Shown here in pieces: positions 6,910-14,947 of a stretch of 64,000 bases of DNA. Position numbers and translations under genes: made by a program. Within the stretch, counting starts at the first letter, position 1; the number at the start of each line of letters is the position of its first letter. This stretch comes from Micromonospora sp. C95 (GTDB taxonomy: Bacteria > Actinomycetota > Actinomycetes > Mycobacteriales > Micromonosporaceae): assembly GCF_018070465.1 (NCBI RefSeq), contig NZ_JAGPXT010000002.1, forward strand, positions 248,001 to 312,000. Direction: 5' to 3'. Below the pieces are notes generated by a model. It was not told the origin of the DNA. It saw nothing but the letters and a program-made list of their open reading frames with translations, and made no database searches.

Positions 6910-7899
6910 ATGATCCGACCATTTGACCTGTGGGGCCAGCGAGGCTGGTGCAGCCAAGAGGTCGTAGGCGAGTCCAACTACGCCAAGGAGATCCGAGCGG
7001 CACTCGGCGCGGACTTCAAGTCATACGGGTCTGAGGTAGAGAAGGACGTGTACCTCGTCCCGGAGCCCACTAACCGATTCGATCCGACCGCCGTCAAGAT
7101 CGTCTACGGTGGGCAAGTACTCGGGTATCTGCCAAAAGACCAGGCCAAGGTCTACTCGCCCGTCCTCGCGGCGCTCGTCAACCAGGGTTGGACCCCTCAG
7201 GTCCGAGCCCGCATCTGGGGACGTGAAGATGAAGACTGGGACGGACGCCGCCGGCCCGAGTTCGTGGGATCGGTAACTCTCGACCTCGCCGAATCGCACA
7301 TGATTGTTCCAGCCAACATGCCGCCAGCCGACCTGCACGTGGTGCTTCCCCAAGGCCGCGTCGTCCAAGTGACGGGCGAAGAGAAGCACATGACTCACTT
7401 GGCTCAGCTAGTGAGCCCGCAGGGCGAGTGCTGGGTTTACGTGACGTTGCACCAGGTTGAGCAGCAGCGGGCTCGATCGACGCGAACGCTGGTCGAGGTT
7501 CGAGTCAACGACCAGCCCGTCGGCACCCTGAGCCCCGCGACATCAACCGAGATGTTGCCGGTGCTCTCCCACCTCTCGGAACTCAACATGTTGACAGCGG
7601 CCCGTGCAGTCCTGAAGGGTAACCGGGTCAAGGCCGACGTCGCGCTGAACATCTGCAAGGCCAGCTCGTTGACTGATGCGTGGCTGGATGCGCCGCCCGC
7701 AGCTGAAGGCACCCGGCCGGCACAAAAGACAGCTGCTGGGAGCCACGGTCACGATGTTGCCCGCGCGCAGCAATGGCGGTTCGTGGTTCCACCGGGATGG
7801 CCACCCCCGCCCGCAGGCTGGGTCCCACCCGAAGGCTGGCGGCCCGATCCATTGTGGCCGCCAGCGCCTGACGACTGGCAGTTCTGGGTCCGCGATTGA
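6910..7899 (+). CDS. HIRAN-domain protein with Pro/Trp-rich tail (329 aa)
   Basis: ATG 6910 is the first start. Residues about 15-85 resemble a HIRAN domain: VVGESNYAKEI, then VPEPTNRFDPTAVKIVYGGQ and VLGYLPKDQAKVY. HIRAN domains recognise damaged or single-stranded DNA ends in helicase-like proteins but occur alone in bacteria. The middle (about 130-260) has a second beta-rich region, VTGEEKHMTHLAQLVSPQGE onward, with a possible second HIRAN-like repeat (RTLVEVRVNDQPVGTL). The C-terminus is a repeat of PPGWPPPPAGWVPPEGW type ending DDWQFWVRD, a tail common on actinobacterial surface or scaffold proteins. GC is lower than in the core regions. Role unknown; DNA-end binding is a family-based guess. 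Confidence 0.75.
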   Translation: MIRPFDLWGQRGWCSQEVVGESNYAKEIRAALGADFKSYGSEVEKDVYLVPEPTNRFDPTAVKIVYGGQVLGYLPKDQAKVYSPVLAALVNQGWTPQVRARIWGREDEDWDGRRRPEFVGSVTLDLAESHMIVPANMPPADLHVVLPQGRVVQVTGEEKHMTHLAQLVSPQGECWVYVTLHQVEQQRARSTRTLVEVRVNDQPVGTLSPATSTEMLPVLSHLSELNMLTAARAVLKGNRVKADVALNICKASSLTDAWLDAPPAAEGTRPAQKTAAGSHGHDVARAQQWRFVVPPGWPPPPAGWVPPEGWRPDPLWPPAPDDWQFWVRD

Positions 7900-8211
7900 G
7901 AGCGCCCTATGCCTACCCCTCCTTTCACCAACTACAGGTAAAGAAGCGACCGCCAGCCTGGCCATCGGGCCGACCACGCTTCGCCACCTGGGTAGACGTC
8001 GTCACCAGTGGTCGTCGCTGGTCGCTCACGATCGGCCTCCGACGGCCTGGCGACGGCCTGGCCGAGTCAACTTGCGCCCTCCGCCCGTTGGACGAGCAGG
8101 GCATGCGTGACTGCCGCATGCGTCGGTTGATCGACAAGAAAGATCGTCTGCATGTCTTTCAATCCGTACGCATGTTCGACAGTATTGACGTAACCAACCC
8201 AGGGAGTGGTC
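7900..8211. other. Intergenic, no gene recognised
   Basis: About 310 bp with no supported reading frame on either strand. An AGGGAG at 8201-8206 is the ribosome site of the next gene. Confidence 0.4.
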
Positions 8212-8967
8212 ATGGCAGATAAGAGCGCCATCGAGTGGACCGAAGCGACCTGGAATCCCACGACAGGCTGCGACCGGATCTCTGCGGGATGCGACAACTG
8301 CTACGCCTTGAGCCTGGCGAAGCGCCTGAAGGCTATGGGGTCTGCCAAGTATCAGAACGATGGCGACCCGCGCACCTCTGGACCTGGCTTCGGCGTCACG
8401 CTTCACCAAGACGCACTGAGCATCCCAGCGCGCTGGCGCGAGCCGCGAACAGTGTTTGTCAACTCCATGAGCGACCTGTTTCATGCTCGCGTGCCGATCG
8501 ACTACGTGCGCCGCGTGTTTCAGGTCATGGCGGATACTCCGCGCCACACTTACCAAGTGCTCACGAAGCGGGCATCACGGTTAGCGCGAGTCGCGGACCA
8601 ACTCGACTGGCCGTCAAACGTGTGGATGGGTGTCAGCGTGGAAACGGAGCAGGAGCTGCCACGAGTGGAGCACCTTCGCACTGTCCCGGCGACTGTCCGG
8701 TTCATCTCCGCAGAACCACTGCTCGGCCCTCTCAACGGCATCGATCTAACCGACATCCATTGGTTGATTGCTGGCGGCGAGTCTGGGCAGGGTGCCCGTC
8801 CTGTAGACCCCGCATGGATCCGAGGTCTACGGGACGAGTGCGGCAAGGCAGGGACGGCCTTCTTCTTCAAGCAGTGGGGAGGGAGGACCCCGAAGGCAGG
8901 CGGCCGGCTGCTGGACGGCCACACGTGGGACGAGATGCCGTCGAGAGAACTTACGCCGGCTCGATGA
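8212..8967 (+). CDS. Three-Cys-motif protein, phage Gp37/Gp68 (DUF5131) family (251 aa)
   Basis: ATG 8212 chosen over GTG 8206 because AGGGAG lies five bases before it. The N-terminus reads IEWTEATWNPTTGCDRISAG followed by CDNCYA, giving Cys20, Cys27 and Cys30 (C-x6-C-x2-C). This is the three-Cys motif of the DUF5131 family, often likened to radical-SAM iron-sulfur motifs. Further family hallmarks are RTVFVNSMSDLFH, YQVLTKRASRL, VWMGVSVET, RFISAEPLLGPL, WLIAGGESGQGARP and FFFKQWGG. The gene faces a TcmP gene, the known partner of this family, and their 3' ends overlap by 17 bp. The biochemical role of the pair is not established; phage and mobile-element contexts are typical. Confidence 0.9.
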   Translation: MADKSAIEWTEATWNPTTGCDRISAGCDNCYALSLAKRLKAMGSAKYQNDGDPRTSGPGFGVTLHQDALSIPARWREPRTVFVNSMSDLFHARVPIDYVRRVFQVMADTPRHTYQVLTKRASRLARVADQLDWPSNVWMGVSVETEQELPRVEHLRTVPATVRFISAEPLLGPLNGIDLTDIHWLIAGGESGQGARPVDPAWIRGLRDECGKAGTAFFFKQWGGRTPKAGGRLLDGHTWDEMPSRELTPAR

Positions 8968-10120
8968 GCGCCTGAAACAACTTGTCCTTGCCCTTGGGGC
9001 TGGTCTTGGTCACATCGGGGTACAGCCTCGCCCACGCTTTGCGTAGGTGTTTTTGGCGGGCCTGGCCGGCCGCTTCACCGTACACCTCGCTGTACCGCTT
9101 GCTGATGACGAAGGGCTTGCCCTCGGCTAGGAGTCGACGTAGGTTCGCCTCGATCTCGTTGATCCAGCCATCCTCTAGCACCTGCTCACTCGCCTTGAAG
9201 CTCGCTTCGTCCGCGAACAGGGTGTCGGCGTTCTCGATGTCGTAGACGGCCTTGCGCCACTGACCGAGGCCAAGAGACAGGGCTTCGGCGAACTCGCTGA
9301 ATCCGTCGCGGTGGCGAGTTAGGAACACTAGGTAGTAGAGGGGCTTGTGGCGAGCCCGGTTACGGACCGGGGTCACCCACCAGCTGCAACGTTGATTGAC
9401 AGCCAACCGGCGCGTGTACTCGACGACCACGGCCATCTCCGCTCGTTCCTTGTCGTCTTCGTGATCGAGCCAGACCTTCTGCCACCAGCCACCGCCGCAT
9501 GCAGCGTCCATCCGGGCGAGGGTTGCCGCTCTTCCCGCGTTCTCCTTGGTGCTTGTGAGAAGCCCAGCTACCCGCCGTAGACCAACCGCGCTGAAGTTGA
9601 TGAGCAGCTCGGTAGCTGGGGGGTGTTCTGGACGCCGGGCGAACACTTGCGCCGTCTTCGCGAACGGGATCATGACTCCGAACGGGTCGAGGTAGACCAG
9701 CGCAGGGATGCCCTTCACCAGGGTCAACAGGTCGTCGAGGTGATCCTCTATGCTGCCGGCAAAAACTTGCATTGGCAGACCTTCGCCCTCTGCTGCAACC
9801 ACCTGCCGAAGCTTGGTCAGTGACTCCGGGTCGCTCTCGACGAAGTAGCCCTCCAGCTTCCGGTTGATCGGCCGGAGTTCGCGCGCCTTCCGCAGCAAGA
9901 GTGCAGGAGAAGCCTCGTCTCCGTTGTCGTACCTACCCTCCCCCGCATACCCGTCGACAATCGCGACCCTGTGATCAGGGGAGTACAGGCCGGTTTTCCC
10001 AACGAACGGGCTGATGTACTTGTCGATGATGGCGTGTTTCAAGATCGCCGCCGGCTTTTTACCTTCGAAGAAGCCCACGCGCATCCCCCACTTGGTTGCC
10101 TCGCCCACTAGGTCACGCAT
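8951..10120 (-). CDS. tcmP: Three-Cys-motif partner protein TcmP (389 aa)
   Basis: Recognised by its pairing with the DUF5131 gene and by family-like blocks: HAIIDKYISPFVGKTGLYS, AIVDGYAGEGRYDNGDEASP (glycine-rich, resembling a methyltransferase motif I), FVESDPESLTKLRQV, VFAGSIEDHLDDLL and ALVYLDPFGV. The early part therefore looks like a SAM-binding Rossmann fold; the C-terminal third is helical and basic. The start at 10120 is uncertain, as ATG codon 13 (MRVGFFEGKKP) is also possible and neither has a clear ribosome site. The last 17 bases overlap the end of the partner on the other strand. Family length is about 350-400 aa, so it appears intact. Function unknown in the literature I can recall. 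Confidence 0.85.
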   Translation of the reverse strand: MRDLVGEATKWGMRVGFFEGKKPAAILKHAIIDKYISPFVGKTGLYSPDHRVAIVDGYAGEGRYDNGDEASPALLLRKARELRPINRKLEGYFVESDPESLTKLRQVVAAEGEGLPMQVFAGSIEDHLDDLLTLVKGIPALVYLDPFGVMIPFAKTAQVFARRPEHPPATELLINFSAVGLRRVAGLLTSTKENAGRAATLARMDAACGGGWWQKVWLDHEDDKERAEMAVVVEYTRRLAVNQRCSWWVTPVRNRARHKPLYYLVFLTRHRDGFSEFAEALSLGLGQWRKAVYDIENADTLFADEASFKASEQVLEDGWINEIEANLRRLLAEGKPFVISKRYSEVYGEAAGQARQKHLRKAWARLYPDVTKTSPKGKDKLFQALIEPA

Positions 10121-10241
10121 AGTGAGCAGTCGATGCCATGGGGTTATTATGATCCACTGGCATAGATCCGAGGTACCTTCCGGCGGGCCGACCTTTTGTC
10201 AGGTGGACGACAGCAAGCTCCTGGTGCTGTCGCCTTCCATG

Positions 10242-10397
10242 TCAACCCGCCCCAACGAGGGCTCTGCAAGAAGCGCGGCTAGCGGCCGAGCTGGGCGCGT
10301 TCAGCGTGGGCAACGCCGTCGCCCCCAGCCGGTACGCGGTGCCCAGCGCCATACACGTGGCGCACTGCGGACAGGCCAACCAGCCGGTGAGCGACAC
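10242..10397 (-). CDS. Possible very small Cys protein (51 aa)
   Basis: GTG 10395-10397 has GAGGGG seven bases upstream on the minus strand. The peptide begins VSLTGWLACPQCATCMALG and continues YRLGATALPTLNAPSSAASR. CPQCATC is a dense cysteine motif, but the rest is low-complexity and nothing else supports expression. It lies in an otherwise empty gap (10121-10458) between TcmP and the MFS gene. It could equally be a chance frame. Confidence 0.25.
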   Translation of the reverse strand: MSLTGWLACPQCATCMALGTAYRLGATALPTLNAPSSAASRASCRALVGAG

Positions 10398-10458
10398 CCG
10401 AGAACCCCTCAATCACATCGTCATGCCACGCAGGCCCAGGATGGCTGTGCCGGCGCGG

Positions 10459-11730
10459 TCAGTCGGCCTCGTCGCGTGCGGCGGCGTCTCTCTCGGCGGC
10501 CTCGATGTTGGCGTCGGTGACGACGAACATGCCGAGCAGCAGGGTAAGCGTCAGCACTCCCATGATGGCGAAGACCGCGCGGAGGCCGAAGACCTCGGCC
10601 AGCAGACCGCCGACCAGCGCGCCGGCCGGCATGCTTCCCCAGGCCAGCATTCGGTAGCCGCTGTTGACCCGGCCGAGCAGCCGGTCCGGGGTGATCCGCT
10701 GGCGCAGCGAGATGGTGATGACGTTCCAGGTGGCGAGCAGGATCCCGCCGACGAAGAAGACCGCGCCGATCACGAACGGGTTGGTGCTCAGCGCCGGTAC
10801 GCCGACGACGGCGGCCATCGCCAGCACGGAGAGCGCCAGGGTGCGCGACCGCCCGAGCCGTTGTTCGATCCGTGCGGTGGCGACCGAGCCGAGCACGATG
10901 CCGGCGGCGACGCTGGTGAGCAGTATCCCGTATCCGGGTTCGGTGAGGCCGACGGCCGAGTCCGGGCCGACCGCGTAGAGCACCAGCACGGCGAAGATGC
11001 CGCTGGTGATGAAGTTGCTGGTCCCGACCATCGTGGCCAGGGTGCGCAGCAGCCGGTGCCGCCAGAGGAAGCGCAGCCCTTCGGCGATGTCGGCGCGCAT
11101 CGTCGTCGGCTCGCCGCGCTCGATCCGGAACCGGCCGGCGACCAGGAGCAGCGCGGCGACCGCCACCGCCCACAGCACCGCCGGCCCGGCGAGGGCCAGG
11201 GCCACCCCGGCGGCGATCAGGAAACCGGCGAGTGGCGGGCCGACGAACTGGTTCGCGGCCAGTTCCACGGCGGCGAGTCGGCCGTTGGCCCGGGGCAGTT
11301 GGTCGCGGGTGACCACCTGCGGCAGGATCGACTGGGCTGAGGTGTCGTAGAGGGTCTCGGCCATGCCGAGGCCGAGCGCCACCAGGTAGAGCAGCCAGAT
11401 CGACCCGGAGTCGAACGCCGCCGCCAGCGCCAGCCCGCCGATCAGCGCCGCGCGCAGGGTGTTGGCGGCGAGCATCACCCGACGCCGGTCGAGCCGGTCG
11501 GCGAGGGCGCCGGCCGGCAGCGCGAACAGCAACCACGGCAGGCTGAACGCGGTGGCGACCCCGGCCACCAGCACCGGTGAGCGGGTGTAGCCGACGGCGA
11601 CCAACGGCAGCGCGATCTTGACGATCCCGTCGGCCAGATTGGACACCGCCGACGCGGACCAGAGCCGCCAGAACCGGCCCCCCAACCCGCTCTCGCTGGC
11701 TGGGCTTGTCGCCGTCTGATCGGTACGCAC
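10459..11730 (-). CDS. MFS drug/siderophore exporter (423 aa)
   Basis: GTG 11730 preferred (MRTDQTATSPASESGLGGRF when initiated) because GAGGA lies a few bases upstream; ATG 11796 is an alternative. Twelve hydrophobic segments are visible. The loop after TM2 reads GALADRLDRRRVMLAANTLR, the MFS signature, and SAQSILPQVVTRDQLPRANG is typical of the EntS-like (MFS_3) branch that exports siderophores, macrolides or other drugs by proton antiport. It is divergent from the Rieske oxygenase operon and shares with it a palindrome at 11801-11815, so the two may respond to the same aromatic compound. Confidence 0.85.
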   Translation of the reverse strand: MRTDQTATSPASESGLGGRFWRLWSASAVSNLADGIVKIALPLVAVGYTRSPVLVAGVATAFSLPWLLFALPAGALADRLDRRRVMLAANTLRAALIGGLALAAAFDSGSIWLLYLVALGLGMAETLYDTSAQSILPQVVTRDQLPRANGRLAAVELAANQFVGPPLAGFLIAAGVALALAGPAVLWAVAVAALLLVAGRFRIERGEPTTMRADIAEGLRFLWRHRLLRTLATMVGTSNFITSGIFAVLVLYAVGPDSAVGLTEPGYGILLTSVAAGIVLGSVATARIEQRLGRSRTLALSVLAMAAVVGVPALSTNPFVIGAVFFVGGILLATWNVITISLRQRITPDRLLGRVNSGYRMLAWGSMPAGALVGGLLAEVFGLRAVFAIMGVLTLTLLLGMFVVTDANIEAAERDAAARDEAD

Positions 11731-11800
11731 TGGTTCCTCGACCCCCGTCACGCCGCTGATCATCGCAGCGTCGCGGCGACCGGCGAAAGACCGCACGGCC

Positions 11801-11815
11801 TTTCACTCAGTGAAA
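11801..11815. promoter_or_regulatory. Palindromic operator TTTCACTCAGTGAAA
   Basis: Perfect 6-bp arms (TTTCAC/GTGAAA) around TCA in the divergent gap between the MFS exporter and the Rieske oxygenase. Palindromes of this length and composition are typical of IclR-family sites, and an IclR gene ends this operon (14143-14916). Regulation by that protein is an inference. Confidence 0.6.
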
Positions 11816-11894
11816 CCGGAACTGCCGATCAGCGGTCGGGTCACGGGATCATCCGACTGCACCCCGCTCCCGTCCCGAGAGAGGTTGGGTCACC

Positions 11895-12938
11895 ATGGCG
11901 TTCGCCCGCAACCAGTGGTACGTGACGGCCTACAGCAACGAGGTCGGGCGGGATCTGCTCGCCCGAACCGTGCTCGGTGAGCCACTGGTCCTCTACCGCA
12001 CCGAATCCGGGGAGGCCGTGGCGCTCGCCGACCGGTGCGTGCACCGTCGCTATCCGCTGTCGGAGAGCCGACTCGACGGCGACACGATCGTCTGCGGCTA
12101 CCACGGGTTCACCTACGACCAGACCGGGACCTGTGTCTTCGTACCGGGCCAGCAGCGCATCCCGCGGACCGCGCGGGTGGCCGCGTACCCGGTGGTGGAG
12201 CAGGATTCGCTGATCTGGGTGTGGATCGGCGAAGCCGACCGCGCCGACCCGGCCACGATCCCCCGGGCCCCCTGGCTGGACGACCCCCGGTACGCGGTCG
12301 TCCGCGGGATGGAGCCGCTGAATGCGCGGTACAGCTTGCTGGTGGACAACCTGATGGACCTGTCCCACGAGACCTACCTGCACGGCGGCTACATCGGCAC
12401 CCCGGAGGTGGCGAACACGCCGATCACCACCGAGGTCGACGAGGAACGCGGCATCGTCTACGTCAGCCGACACATGGACGACGCCGAGTGCCCGCCGTTC
12501 TACGCCAAGTCGACGGGCATCCAGGGCCGGATCACCCGCTGGCAGGACATCGAGTACCACCCGCCGTGCCTGTACCTGCTGCACAGCCGCATCGCGCCGC
12601 AGGGCCTCTACCCGCCGACCGAGGGCGAGGACAGCGACGCCTTCCACGCCGAGATCGTGTACGCCATCACGCCGTCGACGGAGCACACCACCTACGACTT
12701 CTGGGCGGTGGCCCGCGACTTCGCCATCGACGACGAGTCGGTGAGCGAGTACCTGCACCAGAGCAACCGCACGGTGGTCATGCAGGACGTGACGGCGCTG
12801 AACATCCTGGAGCAGGTGATCGCGTCCGAACCGGACAAGTACCAGGAACTCAGCATCAACATCGACACCGGCGGACTCGCCGCCCGCCGTCTGATCGCCC
12901 GGATGGTCGAGGCGGGGACGGTGGGGGCGCCCCGATGA
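11895..12938 (+). CDS. Rieske non-heme iron oxygenase, vanillate O-demethylase type (347 aa)
   Basis: ATG 11895 follows GAGAGAGG. The N-terminal Rieske domain binds a 2Fe-2S cluster through Cys48, His50, Cys67 and His70 (DRCVHRRYPL ... VCGYHGFTYD). The catalytic domain has DNLMDLSHETYLHGG, where His158 and His163 with a later Asp would hold the mononuclear iron. Length and order match VanA-like oxygenases that remove O- or N-methyl groups from aromatic acids with electrons from a dedicated reductase. That reductase is two genes downstream (13159-14112) in an ATGA-overlapped operon. The substrate cannot be read from sequence. Confidence 0.9.
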   Translation: MAFARNQWYVTAYSNEVGRDLLARTVLGEPLVLYRTESGEAVALADRCVHRRYPLSESRLDGDTIVCGYHGFTYDQTGTCVFVPGQQRIPRTARVAAYPVVEQDSLIWVWIGEADRADPATIPRAPWLDDPRYAVVRGMEPLNARYSLLVDNLMDLSHETYLHGGYIGTPEVANTPITTEVDEERGIVYVSRHMDDAECPPFYAKSTGIQGRITRWQDIEYHPPCLYLLHSRIAPQGLYPPTEGEDSDAFHAEIVYAITPSTEHTTYDFWAVARDFAIDDESVSEYLHQSNRTVVMQDVTALNILEQVIASEPDKYQELSINIDTGGLAARRLIARMVEAGTVGAPR

Positions 12939-13162
12939 CCGGACCGGCCCACATGCTCACCGGCGACCGGATCTACCGGATCCACTGGATGCCGGGCACC
13001 GACACGCTGCGCGGGATCTGCCACTGCGGTGCCGAGCGCGTCGCCGAGGAACCGGTCGAGCTGTGGGAGTGGCTGCTCGCCCACCCGTACGGTCATCAGC
13101 CGCCGGAGGCGGTCGCACCGACCCCGCACGCCGCGCCGACCCGGTCGGCGGTGCCGGCATGA
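12935..13162 (+). CDS. Small conserved-context protein between oxygenase and reductase (75 aa)
   Basis: ATG 12935 overlaps the oxygenase stop by four bases and its own TGA (13160-13162) overlaps the reductase ATG, so it is embedded in the operon. The peptide has RIHWMPGTDTLRGICHCGAE, a C-x-C pair with flanking His, then PVELWEWLLAHPYGHQPPEA. It could be a small metal-binding or chaperone-like partner of the Rieske system. No known family recognised; the double overlap is the best evidence that it is translated. Confidence 0.7.
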   Translation: MTGPAHMLTGDRIYRIHWMPGTDTLRGICHCGAERVAEEPVELWEWLLAHPYGHQPPEAVAPTPHAAPTRSAVPA

Positions 13163-14112
13163 CGGCCGACGACCTGGACGGCGCGGAGCTGGTGGTGGCC
13201 GACCGGGACCCGGCGGCGACGGGTGTCGCCGTGTTGAGCCTGTGCCGCCCCGACGGCGGCGACCTGCCCGCCTGGTCGCCGGGTGCCCACCTCGACCTGG
13301 AACTCGGGCCGGGGCTGGTGCGCCAGTACTCGCTCTGCGGCGACCCGGCCGACCGCGCCACCCTGCGGGTCGCGGTCCAACTGGAGGCGGAGGGACGCGG
13401 CGGCTCGCGGCACGTGCACGAACGTCTCACCCCGGGCGCGACCGTCCGGGTGCGCGGGCCGAGGAACAATTTCCCGCTGGTGGCGGCGCCGCGCTACCTC
13501 TTCGTCGCCGGTGGCATCGGCATCACGCCGATCCGGCCGATGGTCGCCGCCGCCGACGCCGCCGGAGCCGACTGGCGACTGGTGTACGGCGGGCGCAGCC
13601 GCGCCACGATGGCCTTCGCCGACGCGCTGCGGGAAAAGTACGGCGACCGGGTGAGCCTGTATCCGCAGGACGAGACCGGCCTGCTCGACCTGGACGAACT
13701 GCTGGGGCAGCCGGTCGACGGGCTGGTCTACTGCTGCGGGCCGGAGGCGTTGATCGCGGCGGTGGAGCAGCGCTGTCGGACCTGGCCCACCGGCACCCTG
13801 CACGTCGAGCGCTTCACCCCGCTGGCCCCCACCGAGGCCGTGGACGCCCCCGTCGAGGTGGAACTCGCCCTCAGCGGCCGGACGCTTACCGTGCCGCCGG
13901 GCACGTCGATCCTGGAGGCGGTGGAGGCGGCCGGTGTGCAAGTGCTCTCCTCGTGCCGGGAAGGCACCTGCGGCACCTGCGAGACCGGCGTGCTGGCCGG
14001 CATGCCGGAGCATCGGGACAGCCTGCTCACCGAGGCGGAGCGGGCTGCGGGCGACACCATGATGATCTGCGTTTCCCGGTCCGTCACGCCCCGGCTCACG
14101 CTGGAGCTGTGA
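13159..14112 (+). CDS. Oxygenase reductase, FMN/NAD plus 2Fe-2S ferredoxin (317 aa)
   Basis: ATG 13159 overlaps the preceding stop. Domain order is flavin domain (RQYSLCGDPAD), NAD domain (LFVAGGIGITPIRPM), then plant-type ferredoxin with Cys266, Cys271, Cys274 (CREGTCGTC) and Cys304 (MMICVSRS). This is the VanB/phthalate dioxygenase reductase layout and length. It passes electrons from NADH to the Rieske oxygenase encoded at 11895. HVERF near the ferredoxin boundary is also typical. All expected cluster ligands are present. Confidence 0.9.
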   Translation: MTADDLDGAELVVADRDPAATGVAVLSLCRPDGGDLPAWSPGAHLDLELGPGLVRQYSLCGDPADRATLRVAVQLEAEGRGGSRHVHERLTPGATVRVRGPRNNFPLVAAPRYLFVAGGIGITPIRPMVAAADAAGADWRLVYGGRSRATMAFADALREKYGDRVSLYPQDETGLLDLDELLGQPVDGLVYCCGPEALIAAVEQRCRTWPTGTLHVERFTPLAPTEAVDAPVEVELALSGRTLTVPPGTSILEAVEAAGVQVLSSCREGTCGTCETGVLAGMPEHRDSLLTEAERAAGDTMMICVSRSVTPRLTLEL

Positions 14113-14142
14113 CCGGCGGGCCGGGGTCGGCATGATGGCGGG

Positions 14143-14916
14143 GTGGACGCGCAGCCCGGACGGTCGGTCACCAGCAAGGTGCTGGCCCTGCTCGACGCGT
14201 TCACCCCGGCCAGCCCGGCGCTGACCCTCAGCGAGCTGGCCCGGCGGGCCGAGCTGCCGTTGCCCACCGCGTCCCGCCGGGTCGCCGAGCTGGTCGCCTG
14301 GGGCGCGTTGGAGCGCGGTGACGACGGGCGGTACCGGATCGGGTTGCGGCTGTGGGAGGTCGGTTCCCTCGCTCCCCGGGGGCTCGGGCTACGCGAGCTG
14401 GCGCTGCCGACCATGGAGGACCTGTACGAGGTGACCCACGAGAACGTCCAGCTCGCCGTCCGGCAGGACGTGGAGCTGGTCTTCATCGAACGGATCGCCG
14501 GTCGGCACGCGGTGCCGGTGCTCACCCGGGTCGGTGGCCGTTTCGCGTTGCACGCCACCGGCGTCGGGCTGGTCCTGCTCGCGTACGCGCCGGCCGAGGT
14601 GCAGGAACAGGTGCTGGCCGCGCCGTTGGAGCGGTACACCCCGCTGACCATCACCGAGCCCGGGCGGCTGCGGCGGGGGTTGGCCGAGGTGCGCCGCACC
14701 GGGTACGCGGTCAGCGACCGGCAGGTGACCATGGACGCCCTCTCGGTGGCCGCGCCGATCTGCGGACCGGAGGGTTCGGTGGTCGCCGCGATCTCACTCG
14801 TGGTCGCGCACCACCGGGCGGACCCGGTGGCGCTGGCACCACTGGTCCAGGCGGCGGGCCGGACCATCTCCCGATCCCTCGGCACCTCGTACGGGCCACG
14901 GGGGTCGGTCGGGTGA
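14143..14916 (+). CDS. IclR-family regulator (257 aa)
   Basis: GTG 14143 begins just after the reductase gene. The N-terminal winged helix-turn-helix is LTLSELARRAELPLPTASRR and the C-terminal effector domain has the family pattern LHATGVGLVLLAYAPAEVQE and RRTGYAVSDRQVTMDALSVA. IclR proteins in such positions usually control the neighbouring aromatic-degradation operon. Candidate operator: TTTCACTCAGTGAAA at 11801-11815. Same strand and short spacing suggest co-transcription with the oxygenase genes. Confidence 0.88.
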   Translation: MDAQPGRSVTSKVLALLDAFTPASPALTLSELARRAELPLPTASRRVAELVAWGALERGDDGRYRIGLRLWEVGSLAPRGLGLRELALPTMEDLYEVTHENVQLAVRQDVELVFIERIAGRHAVPVLTRVGGRFALHATGVGLVLLAYAPAEVQEQVLAAPLERYTPLTITEPGRLRRGLAEVRRTGYAVSDRQVTMDALSVAAPICGPEGSVVAAISLVVAHHRADPVALAPLVQAAGRTISRSLGTSYGPRGSVG

Positions 14917-14947
14917 GGCCGGGTGTCGCCCCGAGGGACGCTCGGCG

